Source: JAICYJ01 sp036263035 (lineage in GTDB: Bacteria > Actinomycetota > Thermoleophilia > Gaiellales > JAICJC01). From it: 13,002 nucleotides of DNA. The notes below the pieces were generated by a model. The model was not told the DNA's origin. It saw nothing but the letters and a program-made list of their open reading frames with translations, and did not search any database. Shown one piece after another: positions 6,943-12,933 of this stretch (within the stretch, counting starts at the first letter, position 1; every line of letters begins with the position of its first letter). Location of the stretch: the NCBI GenBank assembly GCA_036263035.1, contig DATAHR010000052.1, positions 1-13,002 of the forward strand, written 5' to 3'. The position numbers and the translations under genes are program-made.

Positions 6943-9054
6943 ATGCACTACGTGGTGGTGGGCGCCGGTGCGATCGGCGGAACGGTCGGTGCCCGGCTCG
7001 CCCGTGACGGTCACGAGGTGCTGCTGTGCGACGCCGACGCCGACCACGTGGCGGCGATCAACCGCGACGGCCTCGCCATCGAGGGACCGGTCGAGCAGCT
7101 CGTGGTGCGAGCGCCGGCGGTCACGCCGGATCAGCTGCCCGAGCGGCTGGGAGCGGTGCTGCTGGCGGTAAAGGCCCATCACACCGCCGAGGCGGTGGCC
7201 GCGCTCGCCCCGCGTCTGGCCGACGACGGATTCGTCGTCTCGCTGCAGAACGGCCTCAACGAGCCCGTGATCGCCGCTGCCGTGGGCGAGCAGCGGGTGG
7301 TCGGCGCGTTCGTGAACTTCGGCGCCGACGTGATCTCGCCCGGCCGGATCATGCTCGGAAACCGCGCCACCTTCCGGATCGGCGAGCTGGACGGCCAGAT
7401 CAGCGAGCGGGTACGGATGCTCGTCGCCGACATCGAGGATGCGGAGGCCACCGACAACATCCTCGGCTACTTGTGGTCGAAGCAGGCCTACGGGGCGATG
7501 CTGTTCGCGACCGCGGTCAGCGATCTGTCGATCGCCGATGCGCTGGCCGATCCCGCCTACCGCCCGCTGTTCCTGGAGCTGGCTCGCGAGATGCTGGCGG
7601 CGGCGCCGGTGAGGGCGGAGCCGTTCGACGGGTTCGATCCGGCCGATCTGACCGGCTCGATCGACCGTCTGGCCGAGTTCAACCGCGGCTCCGCCAAGAC
7701 GCATTCCGGCATCTACCGCGACCTGGCGGTGCGCCACCGTCGCACCGAGGCCGACGCCATGCTGGGGCCGGTGGACGCGCCGCTGGTCGGCTGCACGCTG
7801 CAGCTGGTGCATGCGATCGAGCGGGGCGAGCGGCGGTGCCGGCGCGCCAATCTCGACCTGCTGGCGACCTACGAGCGGCTGGGCCGGCTGGGCGGGCCGC
7901 TGAACGCCGTGACGTCGGTGATCCCGGCCCCCGCGCGCGCCGCCGACGGCCCGCTGGCCGACGTTCCCGTCGCCGTCAAGGACAACATCGACGTCGCCGG
8001 GATCGTCACCACCAACGCCTCGGAGGCGGGCGTGCCGCCGCCGGCGGTCGGCGATGCCGAGCTGGTCCGACGGCTGCGCGCGGCCGGCGCCGAGGTCTTC
8101 TGCAAGACCAACCTGCTCGAGTACGCGGCCGGCAGCGTGCACCCGGCCTACGGCATGACCACCAACCCGCACGACCCCGGCCGCACCTCGGGTGGGTCGA
8201 GCAGTGGATCTGCGGCGCTGGTCGCGGCGGGCGTCTGCGATCACGCCGTCGGCACCGACACCGGCGGCTCGATCCGGATCCCGGCCAGCTACTGCGGCGT
8301 CGTCGGACTCAAGCCGACCTTCGGCGCGGTGCCGGTGGACGGTGTCTTTCCCCTGGCCGAGAGCCTTGACCACGCCGGCACGCTGACGCGCAGCTGCCGT
8401 CAGGCGGCGGCGCAGTTCGCCGTGATGGCGGGCCGGCCGTGCCCGCTCGATCCGGCTCCGGTCGCCCGCGTGGGGGTGCTTCGCCGCCAGCTCGACGACC
8501 CCGATCTGCGCGCCGACGTGCGGGAGCTGGTCGAGCAGGCGCTGGCGTCGCTGGCGTCCCTGGGATTCGAGCTGGTCGACGTTGACGTGCCGGAGCTCGA
8601 CCTGGCCGACGAGGCGCTCGGCGCCATCGTGCTCTGGGAGGCCTGGGCGGTGCATGAGCGCACCTACCGACGAGAGGCAGCCCGCTACGGCGAGGGCACC
8701 CGCGCGCTGCTCGAGATGGGGCAGCGGGTGGACGACGATGCCTACCGGAGCGCCCGCCTCGACATGCGCCGGATCGCCGACGGGTTCGACCGCGTGCTCA
8801 GCGAGGTGAACGTGCTGGCCGGTCCGACCGTGGCCTACCCGGCTCCGGCCGAGGACCCGCCGGTGGGAACGCCGCAGGGCGACGTCGAGGGGCGCTTCAC
8901 GGCGCCATACAACCTGGCCGGGCTGCCGGCCGTGTCGGTGCCCTGCGGGGTCGTCGAGGAGCACCTGCCGGCCGGCCTGCAGCTGGCGGCGGCGCGCGAC
9001 GCGGAGCCGCTGCTGCTGTCGGTGGCAGCCGCCTATGAGGAGCGTGGACGATGA
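6943..9054 (+). CDS. Fusion protein: ketopantoate-reductase-like (PanE/ApbA) domain + amidase-signature domain
   Basis: Single 703-residue frame with two enzyme domains, probably cytoplasmic. Residues 1-316 are a PanE/ApbA-type NAD(P)-dependent 2-oxoacid reductase: dinucleotide motif GAGAIGG (7-13), SLQNGLN with Asn103, Lys180 in LWSKQAYG and Glu269 in HRRTEADAML, matching the catalytic Asn, Lys and Glu of E. coli PanE. Residues 319-703 are an amidase-signature hydrolase: Lys346 in PVAVKDNID, cis-Ser419 in RTSGGSSSGSAAL and nucleophile Ser443 in GTDTGGSIRIP, so the Ser-cisSer-Lys triad is complete. The junction (about 7891-7902) lacks the roughly 60-residue N-terminal helical part most amidases have. 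Both halves look active, and the join is in frame with no stop, internal ribosome site or frameshift. The pairing suggests one hydrolyses an amide whose 2-oxo or 2-hydroxy part the other interconverts, but the substrate is unknown. It is not a safe call for pantothenate synthesis. Confidence 0.9.
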   Translation: MHYVVVGAGAIGGTVGARLARDGHEVLLCDADADHVAAINRDGLAIEGPVEQLVVRAPAVTPDQLPERLGAVLLAVKAHHTAEAVAALAPRLADDGFVVSLQNGLNEPVIAAAVGEQRVVGAFVNFGADVISPGRIMLGNRATFRIGELDGQISERVRMLVADIEDAEATDNILGYLWSKQAYGAMLFATAVSDLSIADALADPAYRPLFLELAREMLAAAPVRAEPFDGFDPADLTGSIDRLAEFNRGSAKTHSGIYRDLAVRHRRTEADAMLGPVDAPLVGCTLQLVHAIERGERRCRRANLDLLATYERLGRLGGPLNAVTSVIPAPARAADGPLADVPVAVKDNIDVAGIVTTNASEAGVPPPAVGDAELVRRLRAAGAEVFCKTNLLEYAAGSVHPAYGMTTNPHDPGRTSGGSSSGSAALVAAGVCDHAVGTDTGGSIRIPASYCGVVGLKPTFGAVPVDGVFPLAESLDHAGTLTRSCRQAAAQFAVMAGRPCPLDPAPVARVGVLRRQLDDPDLRADVRELVEQALASLASLGFELVDVDVPELDLADEALGAIVLWEAWAVHERTYRREAARYGEGTRALLEMGQRVDDDAYRSARLDMRRIADGFDRVLSEVNVLAGPTVAYPAPAEDPPVGTPQGDVEGRFTAPYNLAGLPAVSVPCGVVEEHLPAGLQLAAARDAEPLLLSVAAAYEERGR

Positions 9055-9070
9055 GGTTGCACGAGCGAGA

Positions 9071-10210
9071 CTACGCCCCGAAGTAGAGCCGCCGCGCTGT
9101 CCCCGCCAGCACGTCCTCCGCGACCCGCTCGGCCTCCGCCAGGGTCAGCGCATCCCACTCGACCAGCTCGCCGAGGGCGATGCCGAGCGAGCGGCGGGCC
9201 TGGCGGGCGCCCAGCGCGATCTGCTCGCAGAGGCCGGCCGCGTCGGTGGAGGTCTGGATCCGTGACAGCGGCACCATCGCCAGCGCCGTGCGCCACACCT
9301 GCAGCTGGATCTCTTCGCCGAACGGCGGCACGCAGGTGGCGACGTCGAAGTAGACGTTCGGGTAGATCGCCGCCAGCACCGCCGCCTCACCCGTGTACGG
9401 GAACGACCCGTGCAGCAGCACCAGCGGCACCGCCCGTGCGGTTGCGCTTCGCTCGAGCAGCGGCCGCAACAGCCACGGATTCGATCTGGGCAGGTCGAGG
9501 TCGCGGTCGCCGTAGCCGCAATGCAGCTGCATGGCCATGTCCTCGCGGCGGGCGACCTCGAGCGCGCGCTCGAACAGGAAGTCGAGCAACGGCTTCTCGG
9601 TCAGAAACAGCGTGTCGGCCCCCTCGCCGGCGCCCGCGCGGGCGCGGACGTAGGCGGCAGCCGCCTCGGCGTGGCCGGCTGGCTCGGCGCCCAGCCCGCT
9701 GCGATAGGCGAGCACGCTCTTCAACCCCACGTAGCCGGCCGCGCGGGCTCCGGTCAGCTCGGCGTCGAAGCGATCGAGGAACTCGTCGAAGCGCTCGCAC
9801 TCCGCCGCGATCACGCCCGCCCGAAGCTCGATCCGAAGCAACGGCGCCACCTCGGCGCCGGCCGCCGCCAGCTCCTGCGGCGAGAACGTGACATGCGGCG
9901 GCGGGTAGCCCATGTCGGCCACCAGCCCGGTGACACCCCCCGCGGCGATCATGTCGGTCAGCCAGGCGGCGGCGTCGCGAGAGGTGACCTGCTCGAACAC
10001 CGCCTGCTCCGTCGGCTCGCAGCCGAGCTCGGCCGCCAGCTGGCGGATCGCCCAGCGGTACGGCGCCGTGTCGGCGGCCAGCACCGTGTCTGCCGGATCG
10101 CCCTCGTACCATGGCCAGCGGTACGCGTCCAGGTCGGCCGGATGCTCCCTGTAGGGCGGGTGCATGTGGCCGTCGATGAACGGCATGGCGGTCAGGTCGA
10201 TGGCGGTCAA
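9071..10210 (-). CDS. FluG-type amidohydrolase (amidohydrolase family 2, TIM barrel)
   Basis: Metal-dependent hydrolase of 379 residues. Candidate active-site residues: HMH (His15, His17) after strand 1 in FIDGHMHPPY, Lys164 in GLKSVLAYRSGLG, His230 in MQLHCGYGD, His267 in LLHGSFPY and Asp323 in TSTDAAG. The GLKS..AYR.GL segment and the LHCGYGD form are characteristic of the amidohydrolase half of FluG/NodGS proteins and their bacterial relatives. The start chosen is TTG at 10208-10210, because it makes a 4-base TTGA overlap with the stop of the preceding gene, the same coupling geometry as elsewhere in the window. ATG at 10184-10186 (Met9) is the alternative. It is the last gene of the ligase operon and ends 16 bases from the convergent fusion gene, with no obvious terminator between. 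The substrate is unknown. Confidence 0.88.
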   Translation of the reverse strand: MTAIDLTAMPFIDGHMHPPYREHPADLDAYRWPWYEGDPADTVLAADTAPYRWAIRQLAAELGCEPTEQAVFEQVTSRDAAAWLTDMIAAGGVTGLVADMGYPPPHVTFSPQELAAAGAEVAPLLRIELRAGVIAAECERFDEFLDRFDAELTGARAAGYVGLKSVLAYRSGLGAEPAGHAEAAAAYVRARAGAGEGADTLFLTEKPLLDFLFERALEVARREDMAMQLHCGYGDRDLDLPRSNPWLLRPLLERSATARAVPLVLLHGSFPYTGEAAVLAAIYPNVYFDVATCVPPFGEEIQLQVWRTALAMVPLSRIQTSTDAAGLCEQIALGARQARRSLGIALGELVEWDALTLAEAERVAEDVLAGTARRLYFGA

Positions 10211-11340
10211 CGGCAGAATACGAGAGCGTCTGCGAACTCGATCAGACGGAACGTCGTCCAGGACAGCGACAGGATCTCACGGCGGCTGCCGCTCTGGAGC
10301 TCGTGCGCCCAGCAGACGGCGGCGAGGTCGATCATCTCACGCGCCGCGTCGATGTCGACGCCGTCCAGCACCGCCAGCGCATGGCGGGCCAGCCGCAGCG
10401 CGCCCAGCAGGTCGGGCTGACGCGTCCAGACCATCGGCGCCGAGGCCAGCAGGTACTCGTGCGCGCGGAGCTGCGCGTAGCCGAACGACGCTCGTCGCGG
10501 CCCGGCCGCCGCCGACCGGCTCGCGGGCGCGCGCCCGGCGGCGATCCGCTCGGCGTTGTCCCAGAGCATCGCGGCGGCACCGGCGCCGCCCGCGGCGCGC
10601 AGCGCCAGGAGCAGCTTGGCCTGCGAGCAGGCGTGCCCGTAGTACGGCGCGTCGGTGCCGTAGACGATCTGCTCGGGCGCCACCCGCGCAAGCAGCGCCC
10701 GGATGTCGAGCAGGTTCCAGACGGCCACGTCGAAGCAGACGTTTGGCCGCCGCTCGGCCACCGCCAGCGCCGCCTCGTGGTCGCCGATGCCGGCATGGGC
10801 GAGGATGACCTGGGCGCCGGGGTGACGTTGCAGCATGCGGTCGAGGTCGGCCGCAAACGGCCCGATGCCGCGGCCCGCGTGCAGCAGCAGCGGCACCGAG
10901 CGGCGTTCCGCCAGCGCCACCGCCGCCTCCACCAGCGGGTGGCCGACCTCGAAGCGGCCGCTCAGCGGGTGCAGCTTGATGCCTCCGGCACCGGCATCGA
11001 GCGCGCGCTCCAGCTCGGCGATGTCGCCGTCTCCCGGCTCGACCCGGCAGAACGCGATCAGCCGGCCGTCCGACGCGGCCGCCTCGGCCAGCAGGGCGTC
11101 GTTTCGCTCCCGGTAGGCGTCCATCCCCTCCTGCCGGAACGGGAACACGAAGGTGCGCTTCACGCCATGCGCCTCCGCGTCGGCCAGCAGGTCGGCGGCG
11201 TCCAGCTGGGAGCCGTCCGCGTCCTCGCCGAGGTGGGCGTGCACATCCCACACCGCCTGCCCGGCCGGCAGCAGGGGCGCCACCAGCTGTTCGTGGCAGC
11301 GCTCGATCAGGGCGGCGCCGGCCGCCACCGGGTCGTGCAT
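10207..11340 (-). CDS. Amidohydrolase family 2 protein with a C-terminal extension
   Basis: Metal-dependent TIM-barrel hydrolase of 377 residues. The catalytic barrel occupies about 28-268: WDVHAHLGE with His34 and His36, GIKLHPLSGRF with Lys122 and His124, LLLHAGRG with His154, ILAHAGIGD with His182, YGTDAPYYG with Asp230 and the typical closing helix DNAERIAAG (261-269). After this, about 108 residues (270-377) form an additional, mostly helical region that I do not recognise; ordinary family members end near the DNAERI helix. The ATG at 11338-11340 shares its A with the ligase stop (TGATG), and there is no separate ribosome site, so translation is probably coupled to the ligase. The 3' end overlaps the FluG-type gene by four bases. 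A longer reading to 12348 is a shadow of the ligase gene. Reaction unknown; decarboxylases and lactonases also occur in this family. Confidence 0.87.
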   Translation of the reverse strand: MHDPVAAGAALIERCHEQLVAPLLPAGQAVWDVHAHLGEDADGSQLDAADLLADAEAHGVKRTFVFPFRQEGMDAYRERNDALLAEAAASDGRLIAFCRVEPGDGDIAELERALDAGAGGIKLHPLSGRFEVGHPLVEAAVALAERRSVPLLLHAGRGIGPFAADLDRMLQRHPGAQVILAHAGIGDHEAALAVAERRPNVCFDVAVWNLLDIRALLARVAPEQIVYGTDAPYYGHACSQAKLLLALRAAGGAGAAAMLWDNAERIAAGRAPASRSAAAGPRRASFGYAQLRAHEYLLASAPMVWTRQPDLLGALRLARHALAVLDGVDIDAAREMIDLAAVCWAHELQSGSRREILSLSWTTFRLIEFADALVFCR

Positions 11341-12656
11341 CAGTAGCGCCAGCGGTAGAACTCGAACAGCTGGTGCTCGTCGCGGCCGGCTGTCGACATC
11401 GCCTCGGCGCGCCGCACCGCGACGATCGCATCGTGCATCGGCTGGCCCAGCGCCTCGCGCAGCACCTGCGAGCCTGCCAGCGTGTCCGCCGCTGCGTCGA
11501 GGCTGTCCGGCAACAGCTCCAGGCCGAGCTCGCCGGCCACTCGGGAGGGCTCGATCTGCACCGGCTCCGGCAGCTGCAGATTCTCGGCAAGACCGGCCAG
11601 GCCGGCCGCGATCACCCCGCCGGCTACCAGGTACGGGTTGGCCGAGCAGTCCAGCGTCTTCACTTCCGCGTTCGCGCCGCCCGGCCGCGCCGCGCGGGCG
11701 CCGCGGATGAAGCGCAGCGGGGCCTCTCGATTTTCCGTACCCCAGCACACGTAGGCACCCGTCCACCTGTTCGGTGCCAGCCGCCGATACGACAGCGGGC
11801 AGCCGCAACCGAGCGCGGCCAGCGCCCGGAACTCCCGCAGCACGCCGGCCATGAACGCGCGCCCCTCGGGAGCGATGCCCAGCTCGTCGTCCGCGTCGCT
11901 GCCGAGCAGGTTCCTGCCGTCCCGCCACAGGCTGAAGTGCAGGTGGCAGCCGTTGCCGAGACCGTCCGGTCGGGCCAGTGGCGCAAACGACGGACGGATC
12001 CCGGTCGCCGGCCAGGCGGTTCGAATGGCGTGGCGCGTGGCCACGCAGTTGTCGGCGGCGCCAACCGGATCGGCGACGCCCACCGACACCTCCATCTGGC
12101 CGGCTGAGTACTCGGGATGGATCTGCTCGACCGTGACGCCCAGGGCCACAAGCCGCCGGGCCACCTCGCGCAGGTAGGCGCCCGCCTCGGCTGTCGAGTT
12201 GAGGCTGTACGCGGGCGTGGAGTGGGCCGGGACGCCGTCGTTCGTTTCGGCGTACCACTCGTGCTCGAAGGTCATGCGCATCTCGAAGCCGGCCTCCGCC
12301 ACGCGCGCCGCCTGCCGCTTCAGGAACGATCGGGTGCAGAACTCCCACGGCTCGCCCTCCTGGTCGAGCAGGTCACCCGGCGCCCAGCCCCAGCCGTCCA
12401 GACCGCCCGCCAGACGGTCGAGATCGGGCACCAGCCGGGTGTCGCCCGTCGCCTCGTAGCCGGTGGAGGTGGCCATGCCGTCCTCACCGGTGAAGATCGA
12501 GAACGCCTTGGGTGAGCCGAGGCCGCGTGCGGCGGCAGCCTCGGCCCGGGCCGCCGTGATCGACTTTGCCCGGGTCAACCCGGCGTTGTCCACGAATGAG
12601 ATCGCGATCAGCTCGATGCCGCGATCCAGGAGGTCCTGCTCCGTCACGGCGGCCAT
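11340..12656 (-). CDS. Glutamine-synthetase-like ligase (FluG/PuuA-type GS family)
   Basis: ATP-dependent gamma-glutamyl ligase fold, 438 residues, shorter than housekeeping GS-I (about 470). An N-terminal beta-grasp part (about 13-85, with FVDNAGLTRAKSI and GDTRLVPDLDRL) precedes the catalytic domain. Metal and ATP residues are present: Glu131 and Glu133 in TFEHEWY, Glu182 and Glu189 in HPEYSAGQMEV, His238 and His240 in NGCHLHFSL, Arg310 and Arg315 in ENREAPLRF, and Glu331 in EVKTLDCSANPYL. The NLY adenylylation motif is missing. By motif alignment the Glu that binds ammonium in Salmonella GS (E327) corresponds to Trp298, and R359 corresponds to Lys333, so the amine substrate may not be ammonia. 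The ATG at 12654-12656 lies where family members begin. Upstream codons in this frame belong to the structured RNA. It heads an operon with two amidohydrolases and follows that RNA by 18 bases. Confidence 0.9.
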   Translation of the reverse strand: MAAVTEQDLLDRGIELIAISFVDNAGLTRAKSITAARAEAAAARGLGSPKAFSIFTGEDGMATSTGYEATGDTRLVPDLDRLAGGLDGWGWAPGDLLDQEGEPWEFCTRSFLKRQAARVAEAGFEMRMTFEHEWYAETNDGVPAHSTPAYSLNSTAEAGAYLREVARRLVALGVTVEQIHPEYSAGQMEVSVGVADPVGAADNCVATRHAIRTAWPATGIRPSFAPLARPDGLGNGCHLHFSLWRDGRNLLGSDADDELGIAPEGRAFMAGVLREFRALAALGCGCPLSYRRLAPNRWTGAYVCWGTENREAPLRFIRGARAARPGGANAEVKTLDCSANPYLVAGGVIAAGLAGLAENLQLPEPVQIEPSRVAGELGLELLPDSLDAAADTLAGSQVLREALGQPMHDAIVAVRRAEAMSTAGRDEHQLFEFYRWRY

Positions 12657-12674
12657 CCTACAGGCGGTCAATGC

Positions 12675-12695
12675 TCCAGATGATTGATCGATATC
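12675..12695. repeat. Inverted repeat, 3' arm of closing helix P1 (partner 12918-12938)
   Basis: The 21 bases here are complementary to 12918-12938 at 19 positions; the other two become U-G and G-U pairs in - strand RNA. The core AGATGATTGATCG (12678-12690) is perfect and far more A/T-rich than its surroundings. No target-site duplication flanks the pair. Confidence 0.8.
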
Positions 12696-12700
12696 CCTCG

Positions 12701-12711
12701 CGAGCCTGGCC
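12701..12711. repeat. Inverted repeat, 3' arm of the inner long-range helix (partner 12881-12891)
   Basis: CGAGCCTGGCC here is an exact reverse complement of 12881-12891. With P1 it makes two nested long-range helices separated by an asymmetric internal loop (5 bases on this side, 26 on the other, the latter holding a small hairpin). Confidence 0.75.
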
Positions 12712-12786
12712 GCTGCGAGAGGTAGAGGGTCCGAGGCGGTTGGAGTGGCTACGGCTGCGAACCGTCGCCTCGCGGCGTCCTCGGTC

Positions 12787-12811
12787 GCGCCAATATTCCC
12801 GATATTGACGC
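12787..12811 (-). other. Hairpin with 10-bp stem containing a U-G pair
   Basis: On the - strand GCGUCAAUAU and AUAUUGGCGC pair around a CGGGA loop. The single imperfect position is U-G on this strand and would be A-C on the other, which orients the transcript. Confidence 0.7.
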
Positions 12812-12823
12812 TCCCTGCCATTC

Positions 12824-12847
12824 GCGATCTGCGTGATCGCAGATCGC
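12824..12847 (-). other. Perfect 10-bp hairpin with 4-base loop
   Basis: GCGATCTGCG, loop ATCA, CGCAGATCGC on the - strand. There is no U-run after it, so it is not an intrinsic terminator. Confidence 0.75.
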
Positions 12848-12855
12848 TCATGACC

Positions 12856-12879
12856 GGTGCAAGGCGTCCGCCTTGCACC
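12856..12879 (-). other. Perfect 10-bp hairpin with GGAC loop
   Basis: GGTGCAAGGC, loop GGAC, GCCTTGCACC on the - strand. It follows the inner long-range helix after one unpaired base, as expected for the first arm of a multi-branch junction. Confidence 0.75.
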
Positions 12880-12933
12880 TGGCCAGGCTCGGTTCTCGCC
12901 GTCCAGCACTTCACGGAGATACCGATCAATCAT

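Noticed and set aside
7885..7905. Reductase and amidase as two separate genes
   Set aside because: There is no stop, start with ribosome site, or frame change at the junction. Both domain sequences continue in the same frame.
6910..8964. Open frame of 684 codons on the - strand, fully antisense to the reductase-amidase gene
   Set aside because: Composition is Arg/His/Gln/Gly-rich without any domain motif. Such shadows are expected opposite GC-rich genes, and the + strand product has complete catalytic motifs.
12737..12750. Cobalamin riboswitch, from the GCCACU string on the - strand (12744-12749)
   Set aside because: The single short string is not accompanied by the B12-box or the other conserved core segments.
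12657..12929. N-terminal extension of the ligase to 12929
   Set aside because: It would place the extra 91 codons entirely in the structured region. GS-like proteins begin at about Met 12656.
12658..12933. Small protein of 91 residues beginning MIDRYLREVLDGE on the - strand
   Set aside because: The first residues look protein-like, but the rest encodes hairpin arms and is Arg/Ser-rich. The dense complementarity explains the sequence better than coding does.
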